Source of the DNA: Pelomicrobium sp036803785
GTDB taxonomy: Bacteria; Pseudomonadota; Gammaproteobacteria; Burkholderiales; UBA6910
DNA: 64,000 nt
Reading direction: 5' to 3'
Assembly: GCF_036803785.1 (NCBI RefSeq)
Contig: NZ_DAIRTR010000001.1
Coordinates: forward strand, 8,570 to 72,569
Each line of letters opens with the position of its first letter. Position 1 is the stretch's first letter. The notes beneath the pieces were generated by a model. The model was not told the origin of the DNA, did not search any database, and was given only the letters and a program-made list of their open reading frames with translations. Of the stretch, positions 1 to 8,120 are shown piece by piece. Both the position numbers and the translations under genes were made by a program.

Positions 1-69
1 GGTTTGGGCCAAGCAGCGCCGAACCCGGTCAAGAGCGTGATCAAGTTCTTTCCCAAGGAAATCGAGTAA
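1..69 (+). CDS. fdsB: Formate dehydrogenase beta subunit (FdsB), 3' end only
   Basis: The first 22 codons read open in frame 1 to a TAA at 67-69 and give a tail of the type GLGQAAPNPVKSVI. This matches the C-terminal end shared by NuoF and the NADH/FMN-binding beta subunits of soluble NAD-dependent formate dehydrogenases, which usually end in a GLGQTAPNP-like stretch. The next gene is fdsA, the usual order in fdsGBA operons, which supports the call. Only the tail is visible, so FMN, NADH and Fe-S motifs cannot be checked. Confidence 0.75.
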   Translation, partial: GLGQAAPNPVKSVIKFFPKEIE

Positions 70-138
70 CGAACCGACTCTGGCCGCACCGCTCCAACGA
101 GTAGATGCGGTGCCAAGCCCTATCGAAGAGGTGAGCCC

Positions 139-2949
139 ATGAAGATGACCGAGCTGGAAGTCCGGCCCGAAGCGATCCGCTTCAAGCTGAACGGGAAGGA
201 GGTCACCGGCTATAGCAACGAGACGATTTTGCAGACGGCCAAGCGCTACGGGATCGAGATTCCCCACCTGTGCTACAAAGAGGGCCTGCGGCCCGACGGC
301 AACTGCCGTGCCTGCATGGTGGAGATCAAAGGGGAGCGGGTGCTGGCGCCTTCCTGCTGCCGGCGACCTGCGCCCGGCATGGAGGTCACGACCGACAGCG
401 AGCGGGCCCGGCACTCCCAGAGGATGGTGCTGGAACTGCTACTCTCCGACATGCCGCAAGAGCAATACACCCTCGCCTCCGAGCTCGACCAATGGGCGCG
501 CAAGCTTCAAGTGGGCAAGCCCCGCTTCGCTCCCCGTACCCGGGTGGCGCCGGACCTGTCCCATCCGGCGATGGCGGTGCGGCTCGATGCCTGCATTCAG
601 TGCACTCGCTGCCTGCGTGCCTGCCGCGAGGAGCAAGTGAACGATGTGATCGGCTACGCGTTCCGTGGCGATCGCTCCAAGATCGTGTTCGACTTCGATG
701 ATCCGATGGGTGCGAGCACCTGTGTTGCCTGCGGCGAATGCGTTCAAGCGTGCCCCACGGGGGCGCTGATGCCGGCCCGGGACGTGGGGCTGCAGCAGGC
801 AGACAAGACCGTGGATTCGGTCTGCCCCTATTGCGGCGTGGGTTGCCTCCTTACCTACCACGTGAAGGACAACCGGATCTTGTACGTGACCGGACGGGAG
901 GGCCCCGCAAACCATGGGCGCCTATGCGTGAAAGGGCGCTACGGCTTCGACTACGTGCATCACCGGCAGCGCCTGACCAAGCCTCTCATCCGCAAGTCCG
1001 GCGTGCCCAAGTCCGCGGACTTCGTGGTGGATCCGGAAAACTGGCGAGATGTATTCCGCGAAGCGACCTGGGAGGAGGCGTTGGATCTCGCCGCTGGTAG
1101 GTTGCGGGAGATCCGCGACACCCACGGCAAGCATGCCTTGGCCGGGTTCGGTTCGGCCAAGGGCTCCAACGAAGAAGCCTACTTGTTCCAGAAACTGGTG
1201 CGCACGGGCTTCGGCAGCAATAACGTGGACCATTGCACCCGCCTGTGCCATGCCTCTAGCGTGGCGGCACTCCTGGAGGGCATCGGCAGCGGGGCCGTTT
1301 CCAACCAGGTGAGCGACGTGCTGAAAGCCGAGGTGGTCCTGGTGATCGGCGCCAACCCGACGGTAAACCATCCGGTGGCGGCCACTTGGATCAAGAATGC
1401 GGCCAAGCAAGGGGTGAAGCTCATCGTTGCCGACCCGCGCCGCACCGAGCTGGCCCGCTATGCCACCTACTTTCTTCAGTTCAAGCCCGACACCGATGTG
1501 GCCCTCTTGAACGCCATGATGTACACCATCGTCGAAGAGGGGCTGGTGAACGAGGAGTTCATTCGCAGCCGCACGGAAGGTTTCGAGGCCTTGAAGAAGA
1601 ACGTCAAGGGCTATAGTCCGGAGAAGATGGCGCCGATCTGCGGCATTCCGGCCGAGACGATCCGGGAAGTGGCGCGCCTGTACGCCAAGTCCAAGGGCTC
1701 CATGATTCTGTGGGGCATGGGCATCTCCCAACACGTGCATGGCACCGACAATGCCCGCTGTCTGATCGCCCTCGCCCTGATGACCGGGCAGGTCGGGCGC
1801 CCGGGCACGGGGCTGCACCCCCTGCGCGGGCAGAATAACGTGCAGGGCGCCTCTGATTCGGGCCTGATTCCCATGGTGTTCCCGGATTACCAGCGGGTGG
1901 ACGACGCGGAGGCCCGGGCGCGCTTCGAGCAGCTCTGGGGAACCCGTCTCGATCCTAAGCCTGGGTTGACCGTGGTGGAGATCATGAACGCGATCCTCGC
2001 GGGAGAGATCCGCGGCATGTACATCATGGGGGAAAATCCGGCCATGTCCGACCCGGACCTCCAGCATGCCAGGGAGGCTTTGGCCAAGCTGGATTGGCTG
2101 GTGGTGCAGGACATCTTCCTGACCGAAACGGCCTATCTCGCCGACGTGGTGCTGCCTGCCTCCGCCTGGCCTGAAAAAACCGGCACCGTAACCAACACCG
2201 ACCGCATGGTGCAGCTCGGCCGACGTGCCCTGGATCTGCCGGGAGAGGCCCGCCAGGACCTGTGGATCATCCAGCAGATGGCCAGGCGGCTGGGGCTCGA
2301 TTGGCGCTATGAAGGTCCGGAAAGCGGCGTGCGGGCGGTATTCGAGGAGATGCGCCGGGCGATGCCGTCCATTGCCGGCATCACCTGGGAGCGGCTCGAG
2401 CGGGAAAGCTCGGTCACTTACCCGTGCGAGAAGGAGGGCGATCCGGGGCAGCCGGTGGTCTTTATCGACCGCTTCCCCACCAAGACTGGCCGGGGCCGCT
2501 TCGTGCCGGCGGACATCATTCCCGCAGCGGAACGCCCAGACCAGGAATACCCTTGGGTGCTGATTACCGGGCGGCAGCTCGAGCACTGGCACACCGGTGC
2601 CATGACCCGGCGGGCGGGAGTGCTAGATGCCATCGAGCCGGAGCCGGTCGCTTCCTTCCACCCCTTAGATCTGGACGTCCTCGGGGTAAAGCCCGGGGAT
2701 CTGATCACGGTGGAAACGCGCCGGGGCAGGATTTCCCTCTTTGCCCGGGCAGAGGAAGCGACGCCCCGGGGAGCGGTGTTCATCCCGTTCTGCTTCTACG
2801 AGGCGGCGGCAAATCTGCTCACCAATCCCGCCCTGGATCCGTACGGGAAGATTCCTGAGTTCAAGTATTGCGCGGCCAAAGTGCGGCCTGGCGGCGAGGC
2901 TCCTCACCACTTGAGCTACGGCGGCGGGCGCTCGCTGGCGATGGCGTGA
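139..2949 (+). CDS. fdsA: NAD-dependent formate dehydrogenase, molybdenum catalytic alpha subunit
   Basis: 936 residues, the usual FdsA length. It oxidises formate to CO2 in the cytoplasm and passes electrons to FdsB/FdsG for NAD+ reduction. An N-terminal [2Fe-2S] domain (about residues 35-85, PHLC, NCRAC, APSC) is followed by two [4Fe-4S] motifs (CIQCTRCLRAC and CVACGECVQAC, about 150-210). A third cluster motif, CPYCGVGC (about 232), opens the bis-MGD domain. The metal ligand is Cys at about residue 370 (CTRLCHASS), not selenocysteine. The start has a GAGG-type ribosome site (gaagaggtgagcccATG). fdsC and fdsD, which often follow fdsA, are not present downstream; the next gene is fhs. Formate is the expected product of the Frc/ThDP pathway encoded further on. 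Confidence 0.95.
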   Translation: MKMTELEVRPEAIRFKLNGKEVTGYSNETILQTAKRYGIEIPHLCYKEGLRPDGNCRACMVEIKGERVLAPSCCRRPAPGMEVTTDSERARHSQRMVLELLLSDMPQEQYTLASELDQWARKLQVGKPRFAPRTRVAPDLSHPAMAVRLDACIQCTRCLRACREEQVNDVIGYAFRGDRSKIVFDFDDPMGASTCVACGECVQACPTGALMPARDVGLQQADKTVDSVCPYCGVGCLLTYHVKDNRILYVTGREGPANHGRLCVKGRYGFDYVHHRQRLTKPLIRKSGVPKSADFVVDPENWRDVFREATWEEALDLAAGRLREIRDTHGKHALAGFGSAKGSNEEAYLFQKLVRTGFGSNNVDHCTRLCHASSVAALLEGIGSGAVSNQVSDVLKAEVVLVIGANPTVNHPVAATWIKNAAKQGVKLIVADPRRTELARYATYFLQFKPDTDVALLNAMMYTIVEEGLVNEEFIRSRTEGFEALKKNVKGYSPEKMAPICGIPAETIREVARLYAKSKGSMILWGMGISQHVHGTDNARCLIALALMTGQVGRPGTGLHPLRGQNNVQGASDSGLIPMVFPDYQRVDDAEARARFEQLWGTRLDPKPGLTVVEIMNAILAGEIRGMYIMGENPAMSDPDLQHAREALAKLDWLVVQDIFLTETAYLADVVLPASAWPEKTGTVTNTDRMVQLGRRALDLPGEARQDLWIIQQMARRLGLDWRYEGPESGVRAVFEEMRRAMPSIAGITWERLERESSVTYPCEKEGDPGQPVVFIDRFPTKTGRGRFVPADIIPAAERPDQEYPWVLITGRQLEHWHTGAMTRRAGVLDAIEPEPVASFHPLDLDVLGVKPGDLITVETRRGRISLFARAEEATPRGAVFIPFCFYEAAANLLTNPALDPYGKIPEFKYCAAKVRPGGEAPHHLSYGGGRSLAMA

Positions 2950-3071
2950 CATGGGTCGAGCTTACGCTGATGGTCAGCAGGCGCTTGACCGCTGACCCCT
3001 TGTCTGTTCCGCGAGGGAAGACACGGGCCAAGGCCGCTTCTGTCTTCGGTGGGGGAGAAGGGGTTTCACTC

Positions 3072-3113
3072 TTGACTCTGGTCAATGCCAGGACTCGGCC
3101 GACTGACTAAATT
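3072..3113 (+). promoter_or_regulatory. Crp/Fnr-type operator plus -10 element before fhs (class II layout)
   Basis: TTGACTCTGGTCAA at 3072-3085 is a perfect TTGAC-N4-GTCAA palindrome. TAAATT at 3108-3113 lies so that a start at about 3120 would centre the palindrome at -41.5, the class II position used by Fnr-type activators. The same palindrome occurs at 6169 and 11389, and the same TAAATT spacing recurs at 11425. No good -35 hexamer is present, as expected for an activated promoter. The rest of the 260-bp fdsA-fhs gap holds a weak 7-bp hairpin (2972-2978 with 2991-2997), perhaps a terminator for fdsA. Confidence 0.7.
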
Positions 3114-3209
3114 CCCGGCCATTCTCGTGGGCCCGCCGGTTGGCCGAGCGAATCGTCGATCAAGCGGGGTGCGGGCCCGCAACCAGCTTGAGGAAAAGGG
3201 GAAAAGAAC

Positions 3210-4883
3210 ATGCTCAGCGACATCGAAATCGCGCAACGCGCCAAGATGAAGCGCATCAGAGAGGTAGCGGAGGGGCTGGGGATTCCCGAGGACGCTCTGG
3301 AGCCCTATGGGCATTACAAGGCGAAGGTGTCGCTCGAGTGGGTAGACAGCCTCAAATCGCGCCGCGACGGCAAGCTCATCCTGGTGACTGCGATCAGTCC
3401 CACTCCTGCGGGGGAGGGCAAGACCACCACCACGGTGGGGCTGGGCGATGCCCTGAACCGCATCGGCAAGAAAGCGATCATCTGCCTGAGGGAGCCTTCT
3501 TTAGGGCCGGTGTTTGGCGTGAAAGGGGGAGCGGCGGGGGGCGGCTATGCCCAGGTGGTGCCCATGGAGGACATCAACCTGCACTTTACCGGTGACTTCA
3601 ACGCCATTGCCCTGGCGAACAATCTGCTGGCGGCGATGGTGGACAACCACGTTCACCACGGCAACGAGCTGGGCATCGACGTGCGGCGCATTACCTGGAA
3701 GCGGGTGATGGACATGAACGACCGGGCGCTGCGCGACATCGTGGTCTCCCTGGGAGGGCCGGGCAATGGCTACCCACGGGAAGACGGCTTCGACATCGTG
3801 GTTGCCTCCGAGGTCATGGCCATTTTCTGCCTGGCCACCAGTCTCAAGGACCTGAAGGAGCGGCTGGGCAACATCGTGGTGGGTTATACGCGGGAGCAGA
3901 AACCGGTGCGGGCGCGCGACCTCAAGGCCCATGGCGCCATGACCGTGCTGCTCAAGGACGCCTTGAAGCCCAACTTGGTGCAGACCCTGGAGAACAACCC
4001 GGCCTTCATCCACGGAGGGCCCTTTGCCAACATCGCCCACGGCTGCAACTCCGTCATTGCCACGCAAACGGCGCTAAAGCTTGCCGACTACGTGGTTACC
4101 GAAGCCGGTTTCGGCGCCGATCTGGGTGCGGAGAAGTTCATCGACATCAAGTGCCGCAAAAGTGGCCTGCGGCCCGATGCGGTGGTGATTGTGGCCACCA
4201 TCCGGGCGCTCAAATACCATGGCGGGGCGGACCTGAAGAGCCTCAACCAGGAGAACTTGGCGGCGCTCGAGAAGGGCATTGCCAACCTGGAGCGGCACGT
4301 AAACAACGTGCGCAACCACTACGGGCTGCCGTGTGTAGTGTCGATCAACCACTTCAGCCACGACACCCCGGCCGAGATTGAGTTGCTCAGGAAAAAGATG
4401 GCCCATCACGAGGCCCCGGTCGTGGTGGCGCGTCACTGGGCGGAAGGGGGCAAGGGGGCGGAAGAGGTAGCGCGTACCGTAGTGGAGCTGATTGAGACCA
4501 CACCTGCCAACTTCAAGTTCGTCTATCCTGACACGGCCACCCTGTGGGAGAAGATCCAGACGGTGGCGCGCAACATCTATGGGGCGGCCGACGTCACGGC
4601 CGACTCCAAGGTGCGGGCCCAGATCAAGAAGCTGCAGGAAGATGGCTACGGCCATTACCCGATCTGCGTGGCCAAGACCCAGTACTCCTTTTCCACCGAT
4701 CCCCAGTTGCGTGGCGCCCCCTCTGGGCACGTGATCAACGTCCGGGAAGTGCGCCTTGCGGCCGGGGCGGAGTTCATCGTCATGATCTGCGGCGATATCA
4801 TGACCATGCCGGGGCTACCCAAGGTACCCTCGGCCGAAAAGATCGACTTGGACGAAAACGGCAAAGTGGTGGGATTGTTCTGA
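3210..4883 (+). CDS. fhs: Formate--tetrahydrofolate ligase
   Basis: 557 residues, the full length of the family. It makes 10-formyl-THF from formate, ATP and THF in the cytosol. The ATP-binding loop is visible as TPAGEGKTTTTVGL (about residues 65-78), followed by the family stretches REPSLGPVFGVKGGAAGGG and FTGDFNAI. It stands behind a Crp/Fnr-type site of its own, so it is probably induced together with the tct and ThDP/frc genes. Its place beside formate dehydrogenase gives formate two fates: oxidation to CO2 or entry into the folate C1 pool. Confidence 0.96.
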   Translation: MLSDIEIAQRAKMKRIREVAEGLGIPEDALEPYGHYKAKVSLEWVDSLKSRRDGKLILVTAISPTPAGEGKTTTTVGLGDALNRIGKKAIICLREPSLGPVFGVKGGAAGGGYAQVVPMEDINLHFTGDFNAIALANNLLAAMVDNHVHHGNELGIDVRRITWKRVMDMNDRALRDIVVSLGGPGNGYPREDGFDIVVASEVMAIFCLATSLKDLKERLGNIVVGYTREQKPVRARDLKAHGAMTVLLKDALKPNLVQTLENNPAFIHGGPFANIAHGCNSVIATQTALKLADYVVTEAGFGADLGAEKFIDIKCRKSGLRPDAVVIVATIRALKYHGGADLKSLNQENLAALEKGIANLERHVNNVRNHYGLPCVVSINHFSHDTPAEIELLRKKMAHHEAPVVVARHWAEGGKGAEEVARTVVELIETTPANFKFVYPDTATLWEKIQTVARNIYGAADVTADSKVRAQIKKLQEDGYGHYPICVAKTQYSFSTDPQLRGAPSGHVINVREVRLAAGAEFIVMICGDIMTMPGLPKVPSAEKIDLDENGKVVGLF

Positions 4884-4960
4884 TCGGCTTCGTGTTAGCC
4901 GCGGGAGGGACAAGACGCTAAGAACGCCGCGGGGACCAGCCGTCTTACGGAGGAGGATCA

Positions 4961-5689
4961 ATGGAGTTCGGAAGCCCGGAATTCTGGATCGCCGTCCTGC
5001 AGATCATCGCCATCGATATCTTGCTGGGCGGCGACAACGCGGTAGTCATTGCCCTGGCGTGCCGGAAGCTGCCGCCCCGCCAGCGCAAGCTCGGCATTTT
5101 CTGGGGGGTTTTCGGCGCCATTGCCTTACGCGTCATTCTGATTTTCTTCGCCCTCACGCTCCTCAAGATCCCGTTCCTCAAGCTGGTGGGTGCCGCTCTG
5201 CTGCTGTGGATCGGCATCAAGCTCGTGCTTCCCGAGCGGGAAGAAGGTGCTCACGAAATCGATGCCAGTACCAACTTGATGGGCGCCATCAAGACCATCA
5301 TCGTGGCTGACGCGGTCATGAGCTTGGACAACGTGATCGCGATCGCTGCTGCTTCCAAGGACAGCATCGCTTTGGTGGTCTTCGGCCTGGTGGTGAGCAT
5401 CCCCATCATCGTTTTCGGCAGCCAACTGGTGTTGAAGCTCATGGACCGCTTCCCTATCGTTATTCTAGGCGGAGGTGCGCTTCTGGGCTGGATCGCGGGC
5501 GATATGGCGGTCTCGGACGTAGCGATCAAGGAGTGGGTCGAACAAAACATGGCGGGATACCAGTGGGCGGTCGCGGTGGCGGGAGCAGTCCTCGTGATCC
5601 TGGTGGGTAAGCTCCTCGCCATGAGGGCGGCGGCGGAACCTGTCGTGGATCTCGCCAGCCGGCCTGCCGATCCCCCAGAGACGAGATGA
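4961..5689 (+). CDS. TerC-family integral membrane protein
   Basis: 242 residues with about seven hydrophobic segments. It carries the two family motifs GGDNAVVIA (about residue 24) and SLDNVIAIA (about 113), whose acidic/Asn residues are thought to handle metal ions. Relatives (TerC, Alx, YjbE/YkoY) are linked to tellurite resistance and to Mn2+ export. The start has a strong GGAGGAGG ribosome site. The stop overlaps the first ATG available to the following universal stress gene, so the two are probably co-transcribed. A link to formate metabolism is not obvious. Confidence 0.88.
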   Translation: MEFGSPEFWIAVLQIIAIDILLGGDNAVVIALACRKLPPRQRKLGIFWGVFGAIALRVILIFFALTLLKIPFLKLVGAALLLWIGIKLVLPEREEGAHEIDASTNLMGAIKTIIVADAVMSLDNVIAIAAASKDSIALVVFGLVVSIPIIVFGSQLVLKLMDRFPIVILGGGALLGWIAGDMAVSDVAIKEWVEQNMAGYQWAVAVAGAVLVILVGKLLAMRAAAEPVVDLASRPADPPETR

Positions 5690-5703
5690 ACGGGAGCACG
5701 CAC

Positions 5704-6132
5704 ATGCCCAAACTGCTAGTGCCGGTGGATGGCTCGGAGAATTCCCTCCGAGCGGTGGATTTCGTGATCAAGAAGGCGGGTTGGTACCGGGAGCCTGTGG
5801 AGATTCATCTGCTCAACGTGCAACCGCCCATCGTGTCTGGCAATGTGACCATGTTCATCAGCCAGGACCAGCTCAACGACTACTATCAAGAGGAAGGCCT
5901 CAAGGCCCTGGCGTCGGCGCGGGCAAAGCTCGACGCAGCTCGGGTGCCCTACAAGCACCATATCCTCGTGGGGGATCCCGCCGAGATGATCACCCGCTTC
6001 GCGCGGGAGCGGGGTTGTGACCAGATCCTGATGGGTACTCGGGGCCTAGGCGCTATTGGCAGTCTCTTGCTGGGATCGGTGGCCACCAAGGTGATCCACT
6101 TGGCGGACGTGCCGGTGTTGCTGGTGAAATGA
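5704..6132 (+). CDS. Universal stress protein, UspA family
   Basis: 142 residues from the ATG at 5704, chosen because GGAG sits 7 bases upstream and the protein then begins MPKLLVPVDGSENS like other Usp domains. An in-frame ATG at 5686, overlapping the terC stop, is possible but has a poor ribosome site. A single Usp fold with the ATP-binding signature GTRGLGAIGSLLLGSVA near the C-terminus (G-2x-G-9x-G-S/T type). It follows terC closely and ends 37 bases before the next Crp/Fnr-type palindrome. Confidence 0.9.
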   Translation: MPKLLVPVDGSENSLRAVDFVIKKAGWYREPVEIHLLNVQPPIVSGNVTMFISQDQLNDYYQEEGLKALASARAKLDAARVPYKHHILVGDPAEMITRFARERGCDQILMGTRGLGAIGSLLLGSVATKVIHLADVPVLLVK

Positions 6133-6168
6133 GGTCTGGGTTTATTGCGCCGCAGCAAGAAAAAGTCC

Positions 6169-6230
6169 TTGACTGCGGTCAAGAAGAGGGGCGGCACCCG
6201 GTTGCAACCAGCGGGGGGCTCCTCTACTCT
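6169..6230 (+). promoter_or_regulatory. Crp/Fnr-type operator and sigma-70-like promoter before tctC
   Basis: TTGACTGCGGTCAA at 6169-6182 is the second copy of TTGAC-N4-GTCAA. Downstream are TTGCAA (6202-6207) and TACTCT (6225-6230) separated by 17 bases. A start at about 6237 would put the palindrome centre at -61.5, the class I activator position. So this copy has a different but also standard activator spacing compared with those at 3072 and 11389. Confidence 0.6.
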
Positions 6231-6334
6231 ACGCAGGCTGTGCCTGAGCGGGCATAGATAAGCGCCCGATGCCGTCGGCCGAGGTGGCGGGTCGGGGTCG
6301 GACCTTTCCAGTGGGATCTACGAGGAGGAAACGC

Positions 6335-7360
6335 ATGAAACCAACAATGTCAAGGGTAGGGTGGGCCGCGAAGGTGGGAGTGATCGGTGGTCTTTTCGGT
6401 TTCCTGGCGGCCTCCCCTCTCGTGGCGACGGCGGCTTGGGAGCCCACCAAGCCGGTGGAATTCATCATCCCGGCCGGCACCGGCGGAGGCGCGGACCAGA
6501 TGGCGCGCTTCATTCAAGGGATCGTGGCCAAGCACAAGCTGATGAAGCAGCCCATGGTGGTCATTAACAAGGCGGGCGGCGCGGGGGCCGAGGGATTCCT
6601 GGACGTGAAGGGCGACAAGGGCAACCCCCACAAGATCATCATCACCCTATCCAACCTGTTCACCACGCCCCTAGCGACCGGGGTACCGTTCAATTGGAAA
6701 GACCTCACCCCCGTGGCCATGCTAGCGCTCGATGAGTTCGTGCTGTGGGTCAATGCAGAGACCCCGTACAAGACGGCCATGGAATACATTGAGGACTGCA
6801 AGAAAAGAGGGCCGGGCCAGTGCAAGATGGGGGGTACCGGCTCCAAGCAGGAAGATCAGATCATCACGGTGGGTATCGAGCAGGCAACTGGGGTGAAGTT
6901 CACCTACGTGCCTTTCAAGGGCGGTGGTGACGTGGCCGTTCAGCTCGTGGGCAAGCACGTGGATTCTACGGTCAACAATCCCATCGAGGCCGTAGGCCAC
7001 TGGCGCAGTGGCAAGCTGCGCCCGCTGTGCGTGTTCGACACCCAGCGCATGCCTTACAAAGACAAGGTGACCACGGACATGGCCTGGGCCGACATCCCCA
7101 CCTGCAAGGAACAGGGGTTGAACATCGATTACCTGATGTTGCGCGGCATCTTCATGCCGGCGGGGGTTACCCCGGAGCAGGTCAACTATTACGTGGAGCT
7201 GTTCAAGAAGGTGCGGGAGACGCCCGACTGGAAGGACTTCATGGAAAAAGGCGCCTTCAACCAGAGCTTCATGACCGGGGAAGAGTATCGCAAGTGGGTG
7301 GAGCAGGCCGAAGCCCGGCATAAGGAGCTGATGCAGAAAGCGGGTTTCTTGGCGAAGTAA
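6335..7360 (+). CDS. tctC: Tripartite tricarboxylate transporter substrate-binding protein (TctC/Bug family)
   Basis: 341 residues from the ATG at 6335, preceded by GAGGAGGA. An in-frame upstream ATG at 6269 would add 22 residues before the signal peptide and is less likely. The N-terminus is a Sec signal peptide (hydrophobic VGVIGGLFGFLAASPLV, cleavage near ATAA). The mature part begins EPTKPVEFIIPAGTGGGADQ, the Bug-family first strand and ligand loop. It binds a carboxylate in the periplasm and hands it to TctAB. The neighbourhood (frc, ThDP enzyme, formate genes) suggests oxalate or a short 2-hydroxy acid as ligand, which is inference. The gene is first in the tctCBA operon. Confidence 0.9.
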   Translation: MKPTMSRVGWAAKVGVIGGLFGFLAASPLVATAAWEPTKPVEFIIPAGTGGGADQMARFIQGIVAKHKLMKQPMVVINKAGGAGAEGFLDVKGDKGNPHKIIITLSNLFTTPLATGVPFNWKDLTPVAMLALDEFVLWVNAETPYKTAMEYIEDCKKRGPGQCKMGGTGSKQEDQIITVGIEQATGVKFTYVPFKGGGDVAVQLVGKHVDSTVNNPIEAVGHWRSGKLRPLCVFDTQRMPYKDKVTTDMAWADIPTCKEQGLNIDYLMLRGIFMPAGVTPEQVNYYVELFKKVRETPDWKDFMEKGAFNQSFMTGEEYRKWVEQAEARHKELMQKAGFLAK

Positions 7361-7402
7361 TCCACAAGTCCGGGGTTGCAGCATGACCCTCCTTTCTTGA
7401 AT

Positions 7403-7456
7403 CGGCGGGCGTGGAGCGGGGCGAGGAACTCAGTCCTCTCCTCCACTCCTCCCCGC
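7403..7456 (+). other. Imperfect inverted repeat between tctC and tctB
   Basis: The 191-bp gap holds a G-rich arm beginning GGCGGGCGTGGAG (7403) and a C-rich arm ending CTCCTCCCCGCC (7456) that can pair imperfectly. No T-run follows. Such structures after a binding-protein gene often stabilise its mRNA or reduce read-through to the membrane subunits, giving more TctC than TctAB. Pairing was judged by eye only. Confidence 0.35.
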
Positions 7457-7551
7457 CGGTACTCCCACAATACGTCTAGGTGACGAGCGAAGAATCGACC
7501 GCCGGGGGCGGTCACGGGTGAGATTCATGCCTGAATTCTGGAGCACACACC

Positions 7552-8070
7552 ATGGAACACGGTGAAGAATCGCAAGCGAAGGCGGGGAAGAGTTGTTCGG
7601 TCTGCGTGGTGGACGCCGTGACGGCAGTGATCCTCATGCTCGTTGGGGCCCTTGTCATGTACGACAGCCACCGGATCGGCGCTTCTTGGTCTCCTGAAGT
7701 GGGCCCGCAAGCCGGCTATTTTCCCTTCTATATAGGGCTGCTCATTTTCGTCTGCAGTGCCGTGACCTTATATCAGGCCACCCTGTCCAAAAACCGCGAT
7801 CGCTCCGTGTTCGTGGATTGGAGCCAGTTCAAACGGGTGCTTCAAGTGCTGGTTCCATCCATCATTTACGCCGTCGGCGTCAGTACGATCGGCATTTACG
7901 TGTCCTCCACCCTTTTTATCGCCGGCTTCATGCTCTTGCTCGGCAAGTACAAAATTTTGCCGACGCTGCTGGTGAGTGTGGGTGTGTCGGTGGTGATGTT
8001 CTGGATGTTCGAGATCCAATTCCTCATTCCGCTGCCGAAGGGCCCGCTGGAGGCCTGGCTCGGCTACTGA
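7552..8070 (+). CDS. tctB: Tripartite tricarboxylate transporter small membrane subunit (TctB)
   Basis: 172 residues, the usual TctB size, with four predicted transmembrane stretches (about residues 20-38, 62-78, 100-120 and 124-150). The charged N-terminus is followed by VDAVTAVILMLVGALVMYDS, and the conserved GPQAGYFPFYIGLL loop is present. It lies between tctC and tctA in the standard order and forms the membrane part of the transporter with TctA. It is probably co-transcribed from the promoter at 6202-6230. Confidence 0.88.
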   Translation: MEHGEESQAKAGKSCSVCVVDAVTAVILMLVGALVMYDSHRIGASWSPEVGPQAGYFPFYIGLLIFVCSAVTLYQATLSKNRDRSVFVDWSQFKRVLQVLVPSIIYAVGVSTIGIYVSSTLFIAGFMLLLGKYKILPTLLVSVGVSVVMFWMFEIQFLIPLPKGPLEAWLGY

Positions 8071-8120
8071 ATGACCAACGGTGAGAAAGGTGCAAAAGCG
8101 CGGGTCGAGGGGAGGCTGAA

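Noticed and set aside
922..2592. Open frame of 556 codons on the minus strand inside fdsA
   Set aside because: Antisense shadow of a well-supported gene; composition and lack of motifs argue against it.
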